Source: JAAFIP01 sp031367325
Lineage (GTDB): Bacteria; Pseudomonadota; Gammaproteobacteria; Burkholderiales; Burkholderiaceae_C
Length of the DNA: 64,000 bases
Assembly: GCA_031367325.1 (NCBI GenBank)
Contig: JANLPQ010000056.1
Coordinates: forward strand, 4,949 to 68,948
Direction of reading: 5' to 3'
How positions within the stretch are numbered: the stretch's first letter is position 1; each line of letters starts with the position of its first letter. Position numbers and translations under genes: made by a program. Under the pieces are notes generated by a model. That model ran no database searches. It saw only the letters and a list, made by a program, of their open reading frames with translations, and was not told the DNA's origin. Shown in pieces: positions 54,022 through 62,966 of this stretch.

Positions 54022-54492
54022 TTTTTCAGTTTTAGTTTTTAAGCTAAATCTATTTCCGATGTCGATAGCGCGGCCTGCGCTGCAATCACCGGACTTGCAA
54101 CTGATGCAATCTTGAGATTGATTTTGGCAGCCTGTGCTTGATCCGAGCCGGTGGCTGGTCCGACCATGATGATCTCTACTAGGAGCGTAGAGACTATATT
54201 CTTTGCTAGTTTGTTTGGAATAAAAATCAAGCGTAGTCCGCACGGCTAAAATTTATGTTTTGGTGTACGACTGTGTCTGGCTATGAGTGGTGCCAAACCG
54301 TCTTTAAAAATAGCTGTCAAGTGGTGTCTGTGCGGCACAGCAATGTAGTTGCAGGTAGCCACTTTGGCCTCTCGTGGCTGTGTAAAGGTAATTCGTTTGA
54401 ATCTGACACACTTGACACTTTACACCGCACGCAACGTAAGTTGCAATACGTTACAGATAATATTTTCTGCAAAACCCTCTGGAGCAATTAAG
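54022..54492. other. Non-coding stretch before the first repeat-controlled lipoprotein
   Basis: 471 nt with no supported gene. Its last 90 nt hold the regulatory repeat (54403-54418) and the element CAATACGTTACAGA (54444-54457). A 63-residue minus-strand frame (54039-54230) was considered and not accepted. Confidence 0.55.
54403..54457 (+). promoter_or_regulatory. TTGACAC direct repeat promoter 1
   Basis: CTGACAC (54403-54409) and TTGACAC (54412-54418), 9-bp period, then CAATACGTTACAGA (54444-54457) exactly 32 nt after the start of the second repeat. 75 nt before the GTG of the downstream lipoprotein. Confidence 0.65.
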
Positions 54493-55092
54493 GTGAGTAA
54501 GTTGAAAATTATTTTTAATGTGGTGTTGGTACTTGCATTGACAGCGTGTGGCGGTGGTGGAAGCGATGTTGACCCAACTTCGTTGGCAGTGTCTGGCGGT
54601 GGTTCAGTTACAGCGCCTGTAAGCCCACCCACCGAAACAACCACTTCATCCACTACTAGCGGCTACACTAAAGCAACGCTTAACGGCGTTTATAGCCGCT
54701 GTCCAATAAAACAAGTTCTCGCCGCTACAAGTGATGCATGGTGGACCTGCATTGCAGGATTGGAGTTTGTTGGTTTGACCGCATTTGGTGGTAAAGCTTG
54801 CTCATTGATTGTGCGCAGCGACGGTGCGTTTGAATACACCAGCAATGGCGTTAAAAGAACAACACCGACAGCTAGTAACAATCTTGCAACGGCAGCGAGT
54901 ACATACCAGCACGCAATCATTGGTACCGCTGGATATCACAACTTTCGTGCGTCATCAAACTTTGTTAACCAAGCGCTTATACAGTCAGGCATAAGCGTGC
55001 TGGCAGTAGAGGTTGTATTGAGCCAGGTGCCTGATCTTGTGTCTTTTGAGGTAAGTTATCAGGGAGAATCTTGCAGCTTGAATATTCAATAA
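54493..55092 (+). CDS. Lipoprotein of unknown function
   Basis: About 199 residues. GTG 54493 gives MSKLKIIFNVVLVLALTAC, a lipoprotein signal with lipobox LTAC followed by GGGGSD. A Ser/Thr/Pro linker leads to a small domain with five or six cysteines (YSRCPIKQ, WWTCIAG, KACSLIV, ESCSLNI), suggesting disulfides. No family recognised. The frame is open to 54349, but that would run through the promoter. Controlled by the TTGACAC repeat at 54403. Confidence 0.75.
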   Translation: MSKLKIIFNVVLVLALTACGGGGSDVDPTSLAVSGGGSVTAPVSPPTETTTSSTTSGYTKATLNGVYSRCPIKQVLAATSDAWWTCIAGLEFVGLTAFGGKACSLIVRSDGAFEYTSNGVKRTTPTASNNLATAASTYQHAIIGTAGYHNFRASSNFVNQALIQSGISVLAVEVVLSQVPDLVSFEVSYQGESCSLNIQ

Positions 55093-55310
55093 CCGCAGGT
55101 TAGGAGTCTGGGCGGTAAAAGGATGGTTAATCACCTCAAGCACTCTCAAGCCGTCTCGGTGATGCTTGGTGATTGCAATAGCGTCCGCGTAAGTGGAAAT
55201 AGGAGCATTTAATACCCTATCAGAACTTCAAATATGCCTTCACACACCTTTTTTTCTTCTTAAACCATCCTTTTCATAGAATTCTAGATAAAAAGAAATA
55301 AGCTTTAAAT

Positions 55311-55349
55311 TTGACACAATTGACACAGTTGAGAACTATTAAATATAGT
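55311..55349 (+). promoter_or_regulatory. TTGACAC direct repeat promoter 2
   Basis: TTGACAC (55311-55317) and TTGACAC (55320-55326), 9-bp period. The second TTGACA has a good -10, TATAGT (55344-55349), at 18 bp, so this copy also reads as a strong sigma70 promoter. It lacks the CAATACGTTACAGA element. The rest of 55093-55393 shows no gene. Confidence 0.65.
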
Positions 55350-55393
55350 TAAGCTTTATAACTAACAAATATTTCTTGACCAAGTCATACTCC

Positions 55394-55753
55394 ATGAAAA
55401 CGCTACCCCATTTAATCCTGTTGTCGTCATTTACTGTGCTGGTTGGTTGTGCCACCACCACGACTAAAAACATCTCTTATACAACCACGGCAGACCGCGC
55501 CTATGAATGCGCACTGGGCGCAGCCAGAGATGGAGGTTTACAAGTGGCAATGTCAGATACCAAAGCCGGTATTTTTTCAGTGATCACTGGTGGTGGGTTT
55601 GCAGGCGGGATGCAAATATCGTTTGCTGTGGATAAGCAGGCAAAAGTTGTAAACGTCATTGCAACTAACCACGGTGCGGGCATGCCTGGCGCTAGCAACT
55701 CCGAGAAGATAGTTGCTGATTTTCAGTCCGCATTTTCTAAACGTTGCAAATAA
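55394..55753 (+). CDS. Small lipoprotein of unknown function
   Basis: About 119 residues. MKTLPHLILLSSFTVLVGC is a lipoprotein signal (lipobox LVGC) followed by ATTTTKN. The mature part (ADRAYECALGAARDGGLQVAMSDTKAGIFSVITGGG) is a compact alpha/beta domain with two cysteines; no family recognised. An in-frame TTG at 55376 is less likely. Downstream of repeat promoter 2. Confidence 0.75.
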   Translation: MKTLPHLILLSSFTVLVGCATTTTKNISYTTTADRAYECALGAARDGGLQVAMSDTKAGIFSVITGGGFAGGMQISFAVDKQAKVVNVIATNHGAGMPGASNSEKIVADFQSAFSKRCK

Positions 55754-55881
55754 AAATATTTGATGTGCTTATACATAGTTTTTTAGGACTTTGCACGACC
55801 GAGAAAGCCAAAGTCTCGAAAGGCAGGGTATTTTTTTAGGCTTTGACTTGCAAACGGCAGCAGGCTGCAATGTTTCCATCA

Positions 55882-57306
55882 TCAACCGCAAGCAAACCCA
55901 TCTTTTTGCATATCAATAACAATCTCTTCGTGCCGCGCCATCAGCGCGTCTCGCTCTGCGCGTGCAGCTTGTCTGGGCACGATGCAATGCCGCATGTGTA
56001 GAAAACTTGCAAGTTGATTTAAGGCAATAATTTCTTGTCGTGGTCCGCCATGGTTGCGCGCCAGTTCAAGTGCCCGTGCATAAAAGGCTTGGTTGTTAGG
56101 GCTGGTTTGCTCGGGCCAAACCAGCGCATCTTGTTCAATCAGGGCGCGCGCCTTGGACGAACTGAGGTAAATGTCGCCCAACATTAAAAAGTCCCAAGCG
56201 CTGTCTTGCGGTAGTTCAAAGCGGTCTACCAATGTGTGTGACAGCTTAAACCATGCGATAGAGGCCGCTAGTCCGTCATACAGACCTTTGCTGTCTAACC
56301 AATACAACGAGTAGGCAAAATTGCAGGCTACAGCCTGGCAGTGGTAATGGTCTTTTGCAAGGCTGGCCCAAAAATAAGCCGCACCAAAAGTTTGCATTGC
56401 CTCATTTACTAAGTGTTGTACTGTTTGAGGTTGCGCATTAGCTTGCAGTTGCCGTTCTATTTGTCGCCTAAAAGCCAGCGCCCGCAAGTTGCACCACTCC
56501 CACTGCAAATTAATGTTGGGCGCTGTGTCCACCACGGTCCTTAGCTTTTCAAAATCTACGCTCAAAGAGGCTTGCAGCGGCAGTGCGTCAAATGCTGCAC
56601 GTGCTGTCAGTAGCCCAGTTTTGCTAGCCACATAGGCCCTCATACGCCAAGGTAGCGCCGCAGAGCGCTTTTGCAGCAGCAACAAAAGCGCATTTGCCTG
56701 CGCATATTGCCCTAAGCGCCGCTGCACACGTGCTAGCCGAATGGCCCACATACACCAGCCTGCATCGCTGAGCCCTAAGGTTTGCAGCTGTGACTCTAGC
56801 AATTTGATCGCTTCTGGGTATTGGCCCGCTGCCAGCATTACGTCTGCCACAGCCAGCGCGTTGGCTGCATGGCACCAAGCAGTGGGGTCGGTATGCTGGG
56901 TGAAGTTAGGCTCTGGGTTGGCGGTAGGTGCATGGCATCCGTCTACTTGCCATTCTTCGCTGGGCAATATAACTAAACGCCATGGCCCGGTAGTTAGTGC
57001 CCGCGTTTCGGTCTCAACCCTGCTGGCACCGTTGGGCAACACGACAGCCAGTGCTGCGCGCACTGTTTGCACGATACGGCTAATAGCCGTTCGGTCAGGT
57101 ACTGCCTGTACATCGTGCGCAGCCCAAGATGACAAGAAATCAGCCTTGGTGTAAGCCCGGCCTTGCATAGCTGCTGTTATCAGCCCGTCTAAAAATAAGG
57201 CGGCCTTATGGTGTTTTAGTGGGGCAGTAACACCATTGCTGCTTAATAAATTAGCTTTTAAATGCAAGCTGACGAGAGTAAATGGTACTTTTGACACAAT
57301 TGACAC
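55882..57306 (-). CDS. Putative regulator: winged-helix-like N-terminus, TPR-like body
   Basis: A protein of about 474 residues, not assigned to a family with certainty. Residues 30-115 (LKHHKAALFLDGLITAAM, YTKADFLSSWA, DRTAISRIVQTVRAAL) have the outline of the DNA-binding domain of SARP/ATPase-associated activators. From residue 140 the chain is helical and repeat-like (ALAVADVMLAAGQYPEAIKLLESQ, RVQRRLGQYAQANALLLLL), resembling TPR/bacterial transcriptional activator domains. The GTG at 57306 lies in the TTGACAC repeat; a second GTG at 57297 is possible. Divergent from the lipoprotein at 57378, which it probably controls. Confidence 0.6.
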   Translation of the reverse strand: MSIVSKVPFTLVSLHLKANLLSSNGVTAPLKHHKAALFLDGLITAAMQGRAYTKADFLSSWAAHDVQAVPDRTAISRIVQTVRAALAVVLPNGASRVETETRALTTGPWRLVILPSEEWQVDGCHAPTANPEPNFTQHTDPTAWCHAANALAVADVMLAAGQYPEAIKLLESQLQTLGLSDAGWCMWAIRLARVQRRLGQYAQANALLLLLQKRSAALPWRMRAYVASKTGLLTARAAFDALPLQASLSVDFEKLRTVVDTAPNINLQWEWCNLRALAFRRQIERQLQANAQPQTVQHLVNEAMQTFGAAYFWASLAKDHYHCQAVACNFAYSLYWLDSKGLYDGLAASIAWFKLSHTLVDRFELPQDSAWDFLMLGDIYLSSSKARALIEQDALVWPEQTSPNNQAFYARALELARNHGGPRQEIIALNQLASFLHMRHCIVPRQAARAERDALMARHEEIVIDMQKDGFACG

Positions 57307-57345
57307 TTTACGACAATCTCGCCTTCGTTTTCAATACGTTACAGA
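57291..57345. promoter_or_regulatory. TTGACAC direct repeat promoter 3 (divergent)
   Basis: TTGACAC (57291-57297) and TTGACAC (57300-57306), 9-bp period, then CAATACGTTACAGA (57332-57345) at the same 32-nt offset as promoter 1. It overlaps the start of the regulator gene on the other strand, so the site can serve both directions. Confidence 0.65.
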
Positions 57346-57377
57346 AAAATACTTTTCAATTCATTTAAAGGCGCGCT

Positions 57378-59087
57378 ATGAAAAAATATAAAAGCTCAAT
57401 ATTGTTGAGCGCTGTTTTGTCAGCATTATTAGTGGGATGTGGTGGAGGTGGCGACCCAGTTGCGCCTACAGGTGGCTCTTCAGAACCTACTGGCACATCA
57501 GTTACTGACACCACGGGTACTACACCTACGGGCACTACACCCACGGGGACTACACCCGGCGGTTCACCAGGACCAATTCCGCCCACACTCGAAACAGTTA
57601 ACTTAGCAGTTCAATTCTTAGCCGCCTACGATGCACAACGCGCTACAGCTATACCCACATCCGCAGCCAGTTTGTATGCTGCTACTGACAGCTGTAGCCT
57701 CAGCGGAGGTAACACTAAGGCATTGCTAACAGCGGCATTCAATGCTGATGCAGCATTAGTAATCGGTTCCAAACAATTTGATATAGGGTCAGTTAGAAAG
57801 AATATTGAGGTCTTGGCTGAGCGCAACAGCACCAACGCCGATGGCAGTACACGCCGCGAGATCGATATTAAGTACGATGTTTTATATACAGATGGCTCCG
57901 CTGACACTGCAGCAACCACCACATTGATAACCGGTAGCTCTTATGGCAGCTGTGGTGCACCGCAAACTGGTGCAGATGTGCGCTTTTTCGGCAACCGCCG
58001 CGTAGTTGATGTGTATATGCAAGGGCGTAACCTCAGCACTATCAACTTATACAGACAGAACACGTCTGTGCCAGTAGCCAGTGCACCTGCAGGCCTGCCT
58101 TATCCCACCGCAACATCCACAATATCAGGCGTGCCCACAACTGTGTATTTAGTTCCTGCAGGCAGCCCATCTGTGAACGCACCGGTCACCTATAGACGCG
58201 ATGTATTGTTTGGTATCAACGACCCGTCGGGCAAAGCTACCTACCTTGTGGTTACGGGCCCGGGGCCAGCAACCTCAGTGGCTGGCGTAACCAAGACTTT
58301 CAGCGTAAAGATGATTTCTCCTAGGCTGCTGCGCGACGACGCGCTGCTAGCTGGCAAGCGAGGTAACTTTGCTAATTGGAAGGATGATGACAGTTTTCGC
58401 TTTTGCAGTAGTGTCGCTAGCGGGATTTTAAATGCTGAGCTTTCTGATTGCGTAACTAACGGCGGAGCAGGTAATAACTTTGGCTGGAATCGTGCGTCTA
58501 CATCACCTAACACTGTAGCCTCGTCTGACGCTGGTTTTGATGCTTATGGCTTTCAGGTAGGCAACTACACCTTCAATATTTACAACGACGACGGATGGAA
58601 AACGGTAAACGGCCAAGCTGGCAAAACACCCATAGCCACCTACACGGCAAGACTTGAAAAGTTGCCATACTCATTTGCAGACATGGGCGTAACTTTAAAT
58701 ACAGCCTACGCCATCCCGACCAGCAAGTTTCCACAATTTAGTAATGCTAGTTTATCAACGGCTGATATAGCTGCAAGGTTACAACTCTCTACCGCTACGA
58801 CTTTTACCAGCACGTGGACAGCTCCAGTGGTGCCCGGTGCAGATGTTTGGCGTTTAAGCAGCGGAGGTGAGTATTTTGATGGTGCCAAATCTACCAATAC
58901 ATTGGGCGCATTTTGGCCTGCACTAAGATTTTTCACACCCGCATACCCCAGCAGTACAGCACTTGCAGGCACCACTACCATTTCAGCTAAACCTGCAGAA
59001 ATAAGCGTCAAAAACTACTCTGAATTTTCGTTAACGTATACCAACCGCAACGGCGGAAGAATTCAAAGTGCAGTAGCGTTTAACTAA
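57378..59087 (+). CDS. Large lipoprotein of unknown function
   Basis: 569 residues. MKKYKSSILLSAVLSALLVGC is a lipoprotein signal (lipobox LVGC) followed by GGGGD. A Thr/Gly/Pro linker with three TGTTP units (57513-57557) leads to a large beta-rich region with several Cys. Landmarks such as FRFCSSVASGIL and NYTFNIYNDDGWKTVNGQ are not family signatures I know. Surface or periplasmic protein. Controlled by repeat promoter 3. Confidence 0.75.
   Translation: MKKYKSSILLSAVLSALLVGCGGGGDPVAPTGGSSEPTGTSVTDTTGTTPTGTTPTGTTPGGSPGPIPPTLETVNLAVQFLAAYDAQRATAIPTSAASLYAATDSCSLSGGNTKALLTAAFNADAALVIGSKQFDIGSVRKNIEVLAERNSTNADGSTRREIDIKYDVLYTDGSADTAATTTLITGSSYGSCGAPQTGADVRFFGNRRVVDVYMQGRNLSTINLYRQNTSVPVASAPAGLPYPTATSTISGVPTTVYLVPAGSPSVNAPVTYRRDVLFGINDPSGKATYLVVTGPGPATSVAGVTKTFSVKMISPRLLRDDALLAGKRGNFANWKDDDSFRFCSSVASGILNAELSDCVTNGGAGNNFGWNRASTSPNTVASSDAGFDAYGFQVGNYTFNIYNDDGWKTVNGQAGKTPIATYTARLEKLPYSFADMGVTLNTAYAIPTSKFPQFSNASLSTADIAARLQLSTATTFTSTWTAPVVPGADVWRLSSGGEYFDGAKSTNTLGAFWPALRFFTPAYPSSTALAGTTTISAKPAEISVKNYSEFSLTYTNRNGGRIQSAVAFN
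57513..57557 (+). repeat. 15-bp tandem repeat x3 in lipoprotein linker
   Basis: ACGGGTACTACACCT, ACGGGCACTACACCC, ACGGGGACTACACCC, encoding TGTTP three times in the linker after the lipobox. Confidence 0.85.
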
Positions 59088-59094
59088 AAATTTG

Positions 59095-59121
59095 CAGGCC
59101 AGTATCTAAATTACTGGCCTG
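59095..59121 (+). terminator. Hairpin after the large lipoprotein gene
   Basis: CAGGCCAGTA-TCTAAAT-TACTGGCCTG, a perfect 10-bp stem 7 nt after the stop codon; the following TAATTT is a weak U-tract, so termination may be partial and the next gene may be read through. Confidence 0.6.
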
Positions 59122-59148
59122 TAATTTGCAAGAAAATTGACCTAGAAA

Positions 59149-59811
59149 ATGAACATACTAAAATTACTGATGGTAGCCGTAGGGCTTGCGCTAGGTACTT
59201 CTCAGTTGCTTGCCCAAACTGCAGAGCGTCCCATTTGGGATATCAAGGACCGGTGGGAATACCAGTTCACTAAAAAAAATGACGGCAACAAAGTCAGCGA
59301 ATATTCTCATGAGATCGAAAAACTAGAAGATGGCAAAATCACAGTCCGCAGACAAAACAAAAATGCAGAAGGTGCGTTTACCAGTGGCGGCAGAGTAATC
59401 TACAGTGCTGACATGAACTACGTGTCAGCTTCTGCAACTGAATCCGTTGTTACGCCAGATTCGCGCACACTGCAATGGCCCTTAGAGGTTGGCAAAAAGT
59501 ATGCGGTCGAATATGAATGGACCAACGCTAGCAACGCCCAAAAAGGAAACTTTGAATACAAGGCCACAGTTGAAAGCTACGAAGACATCACAGTGCCGGC
59601 TGGCACGTTCAAGGCTTACAAAATAGTGTTCAAAGGTTTTTGGAACCGCCGAGATAGCCAATACAGCGGCAGTGGACGATCAAACCACATCCTGTGGTAT
59701 GCGCCTGATGTAAAGCGCTGGGTTAGGTGGACGATAGAAGATCGTACATCTAATGGACAACTCTACAACGATAACGTCGCAGAATTAGTCAAGTACAATC
59801 CCGCAAAATAA
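59149..59811 (+). CDS. Exported DUF3108-like protein
   Basis: A 220-residue protein with a Sec signal (MNILKLLMVAVGLALGTSQLLA, cleavage before QTAE). The mature chain is beta-rich. ITVPAGTFKAYKIVFKG and ILWYAPDVKRWVRW recall the DUF3108/TapB-like outer-envelope proteins, but the assignment is loose. Same strand as the lipoprotein gene 61 nt upstream. Confidence 0.6.
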   Translation: MNILKLLMVAVGLALGTSQLLAQTAERPIWDIKDRWEYQFTKKNDGNKVSEYSHEIEKLEDGKITVRRQNKNAEGAFTSGGRVIYSADMNYVSASATESVVTPDSRTLQWPLEVGKKYAVEYEWTNASNAQKGNFEYKATVESYEDITVPAGTFKAYKIVFKGFWNRRDSQYSGSGRSNHILWYAPDVKRWVRWTIEDRTSNGQLYNDNVAELVKYNPAK

Positions 59812-59865
59812 TCGCTAACACTGGTTTTGATTATCTTGCGAGACTCATATTAAATACGATGACAG

Positions 59866-60864
59866 CTAACGCATTAAAATTTTTTTGCGCCAATGGGTTT
59901 GCTTCACAAATTTGTCTTGCAGTAAGGCGTCAGTTATGCGGCCTTGGTTTTTGAGTTGCTCCAGGCGTTGCAGCAGGCTGACAGTGACAGCCTGGCGCGA
60001 AGAAATAATCAGATCTACATTGGTAAAAATTTGCAGCAAATCATCATCAGTCAGCATTAGGGTTGCTACATCGTCGGCAACCAACAATGCATTAGGCTGT
60101 GCAGTGCGCGCCATAGCTACCAGCTCGGGGCTTAGCACAGCAGGTTGGTTGCCATAGGATTTAAAAATCGCAACGCTTAGCATTAAAAACGCAGGCATGT
60201 TGCTATTAAAAGCTTTTGATACATTTGCCAGATGCTGCTGGCTGGCATGGTCTACGGCGGCTTCTTTATGGCCCGCTGGAAACCAGCGTTGATCGCTCAA
60301 ATCACTTGCCTGCATGATGCGTGTGCTGCTGCTGTGGCCGGGATAATGCTTCCATGTAGGCACCACACCACCGCTGCGCATGGCACGGGCAAATGCACTG
60401 GCGTATTGGCCTGCTAGCGCGGGCTCGCTGGCGTAGCCGCGGTGAATGTAAATATCTGCCTCGGGTGTTGCGTCAAGCGCTGGCTGCGTGTCAGCAACAG
60501 GCGCTAAATTAACTGTAACGCATGCAAACCGCAATGCTTTAGCAGCTGACAAAGCAATCGCTTCGAAATTTTCTAGACTTTTTGTTTGCGCTGTCGCTGG
60601 ATCTGGCGGTGCGAACTGTGGCCCCTTCAATCTGCGCACAATACCGCCTTCTTGGTCTACCGCTTGCAACTGCTGTGGTTGCAGCTTAGTGGTTTGGCAC
60701 GGCGCATCTGGCGTACGTGCTAGTTCTGCACCGTAGTACACGCGGCCAGCCCATGGCCCGGCCCCTTCGCTGATGAAAAACTGGGCAAAGTCCGGGGTTT
60801 GTGCCCAGCTGTGGTTGGCCGTAAACAAGGCAAAGCAAATGCAAGCAATAGTTGAAAAATTCAT
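59866..60864 (-). CDS. Exported glycoside hydrolase family 3 protein
   Basis: A 332-residue, single-domain GH3 protein similar to NagZ beta-N-acetylglucosaminidases. Sec signal MNFSTIACICFALFTANHSWA. Substrate motifs: VDQEGGIVRRL, VNLAPVADT, WKHYPGHSSS (the NagZ-type KHFPGHG loop holding the His/Asp pair) and nucleophile Asp in LLVADDVATLM. Unlike cytoplasmic NagZ it is exported. 89 nt downstream of the TonB receptor gene, likely co-transcribed. Confidence 0.83.
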   Translation of the reverse strand: MNFSTIACICFALFTANHSWAQTPDFAQFFISEGAGPWAGRVYYGAELARTPDAPCQTTKLQPQQLQAVDQEGGIVRRLKGPQFAPPDPATAQTKSLENFEAIALSAAKALRFACVTVNLAPVADTQPALDATPEADIYIHRGYASEPALAGQYASAFARAMRSGGVVPTWKHYPGHSSSTRIMQASDLSDQRWFPAGHKEAAVDHASQQHLANVSKAFNSNMPAFLMLSVAIFKSYGNQPAVLSPELVAMARTAQPNALLVADDVATLMLTDDDLLQIFTNVDLIISSRQAVTVSLLQRLEQLKNQGRITDALLQDKFVKQTHWRKKILMR

Positions 60865-60953
60865 ATACGTTTAGTTTGAAACTATGCAGCGCAGATGATC
60901 TTCACATCTGTATGACAGTAACGCAACAATCTCGCAAACAGTATTCGCACAGA

Positions 60954-62966
60954 TCAAAACGCGGTATCAGCCCATATTTTCATATTGCGTCTAGGGCCTT
61001 GCCACACGTTGTCTGCGCCTGTCAATGACCTGACGTATCGCTTATCCGTTACGTTTTCAATAACAGCCCCCCAACTTATGCCGCCGTTATTGGCTGTTGA
61101 TGTTATGCCCAGACCTAAAATGCCGTAGCCTGGTGACCGAAAGCTGGCCTTGTCGTCGCCGGGGCGGCTGGTGGCTGCCTGAAGGCGTGCCCAGGTGGTA
61201 AGCCCTGCGCTAATAGGCCAGCTGGCTTTGATGCTGCCATAACCGTCGGGGCTACCTGTTAAAAAACCGCCTTGTGTGCTGCTCACGCGGTCTTGCACGC
61301 GTGCATGTAATCGGGTTAATGCGGCCTGCCAATGCACACTGGCCCATTGAAAGTCAGCTCTGGCTTCAAAGCCCTTGGACCGGTTGCTACCTATTAGCAC
61401 CAGCGCATCCGGGTCCTTAGGGTCTTTGGCGGGCAGGTTAGATTGTTGCAAATCAAACAAAGCTAGCGAAAAACTTTGCTTGTCTTTTGTATAAAGCCAT
61501 CCTAACTCGTACTGCGAGCTAACGCTTGGTGGCAAAAACGCGCCGCCAGACAGCTTGCCACGGTTAGGCAGAAAAGACTCTGCGCGACTGGACCACACGC
61601 GTTGGGTGTCGCTGAGCTGATAACCTAAACCCACTGATGTGCTGGCGTGGCCCGCGTCGGCTGCCGGGGCGGGCGCTAGGCTTGGGCTAGTACTGCTGGC
61701 TAGCAGGTAGTTACTGCGGCGTAGGCCTAAGCGCAGTTCCCAGCCACCTAGTCGCGCAGTATCAGCAAGAGCGATACCGCGTTCACGGTAATGCTCGAAT
61801 GCATAGCGCTTACTCAGCGGCAGAGTTTGCAGATCGGCAGGGTAAACAGGGTTAACAACATCCAGTGTAAAGCCGCCAATATTTTGTGGCCCTATGAAGT
61901 TGCGGGCCAAGCTCAAATGTTGCCAAGTTGCGGCCCACTGGTGAGCTATCGGGCCAGTTTTGAATTTGCCATTCAATTTAATACCAAAGTCAGACTGGCT
62001 GTTATTCTCGTCTATCAAACGATAATAGCCACGCAGTTTTGTGGCATTTAAAGGGTCAAAAAAACCAATGAGCAATTCTTCTCGCGTGCTACTGCCGTGT
62101 TGCCAATAAACGCTTGCCAGTGTGTCAGATCCCAGCGGATGGTCAAAATAAATAGCTTGCCGATGGTACCTGCGGTCTGCTGCGGCGCGTGGATCGACAT
62201 AAGGCTGGTCATACAGAAACTTGCCACCTGCATAAGCCGTACCAAAAGGAAAGGGCGTCTTATTTTGGTGGTATTCAATATCTAGCTTAAACACCCCATC
62301 ACCTGCAGCTAGTGTGTTAGACACCAGCAGTACATTGCGTTCGTCCTTAACGCCTTCTATACTTTTATCGTCGCGTTGCAGCGCTATAACAGCACGTGTT
62401 TGAAATGGCCCCCAATGCGCCTCAGCGTCGCCCACTAAACGCTTTAGGCCGCTAGAGCCTAACGTCAGACTTATTTTTTTACTTTCAATACCTTCAGGCG
62501 CTTTGCTAATGTACAAAACAGAAGCTGCAGGGCTACCTGCGCCTAGTAAAGTCGCATCGCTACCGCTTACCATGTCAATACGTGCAACAGTAGATGGGTC
62601 GCGAGCAAACCGCCAAACCAAGTCGGCGTGCCCGTTTAAAAAGTTGCGACCAACTTGCAAGGTGTTAACTCCTTGGTTGGCGACTACAAAGCCACGTACG
62701 CTCAAGCCATTAGATATCCCTAGCGAATTCGACGCGTCCCAAGCAGTTACACCTTGGTCAATTAATAGTTGGTCAAGACCGCGCGTCGGAGCTACTTTGT
62801 CATCAAGCGTTAGGCTAGTTACCCGTCCGACAGCAGCTGGTAGTAGATCTATGGTTGCGGGATCAGGTTTGCTTGAGATCACCACTTCAGGCAAGACCGT
62901 AACAGCTTGCTGGGCAACCGCCAAATCAACAAATAAGCCTGTAAGTAATATCAAAAATATTTGCAT
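60954..62966 (-). CDS. TonB-dependent outer-membrane receptor
   Basis: About 670 residues. Signal MQIFLILLTGLFVDLAVA; plug domain with LSVRGFVVANQGVNTLQVG and RIDMVSGSDATLLGAGSPAASVLYISKAPEG; a 22-strand barrel ending in WADTAF (terminal Phe). Resembles ferric-siderophore receptors. ATG 62966 is preferred over 63032 because it begins the signal peptide. The substrate is unknown. Energised by the exbB/exbD system. Confidence 0.9.
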   Translation of the reverse strand: MQIFLILLTGLFVDLAVAQQAVTVLPEVVISSKPDPATIDLLPAAVGRVTSLTLDDKVAPTRGLDQLLIDQGVTAWDASNSLGISNGLSVRGFVVANQGVNTLQVGRNFLNGHADLVWRFARDPSTVARIDMVSGSDATLLGAGSPAASVLYISKAPEGIESKKISLTLGSSGLKRLVGDAEAHWGPFQTRAVIALQRDDKSIEGVKDERNVLLVSNTLAAGDGVFKLDIEYHQNKTPFPFGTAYAGGKFLYDQPYVDPRAAADRRYHRQAIYFDHPLGSDTLASVYWQHGSSTREELLIGFFDPLNATKLRGYYRLIDENNSQSDFGIKLNGKFKTGPIAHQWAATWQHLSLARNFIGPQNIGGFTLDVVNPVYPADLQTLPLSKRYAFEHYRERGIALADTARLGGWELRLGLRRSNYLLASSTSPSLAPAPAADAGHASTSVGLGYQLSDTQRVWSSRAESFLPNRGKLSGGAFLPPSVSSQYELGWLYTKDKQSFSLALFDLQQSNLPAKDPKDPDALVLIGSNRSKGFEARADFQWASVHWQAALTRLHARVQDRVSSTQGGFLTGSPDGYGSIKASWPISAGLTTWARLQAATSRPGDDKASFRSPGYGILGLGITSTANNGGISWGAVIENVTDKRYVRSLTGADNVWQGPRRNMKIWADTAF

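Noticed and set aside
54039..54230. 63-codon minus-strand frame (MIFIPNKLAKN...)
   Set aside because: Weak start context and no recognisable domain; left as part of a non-coding stretch.
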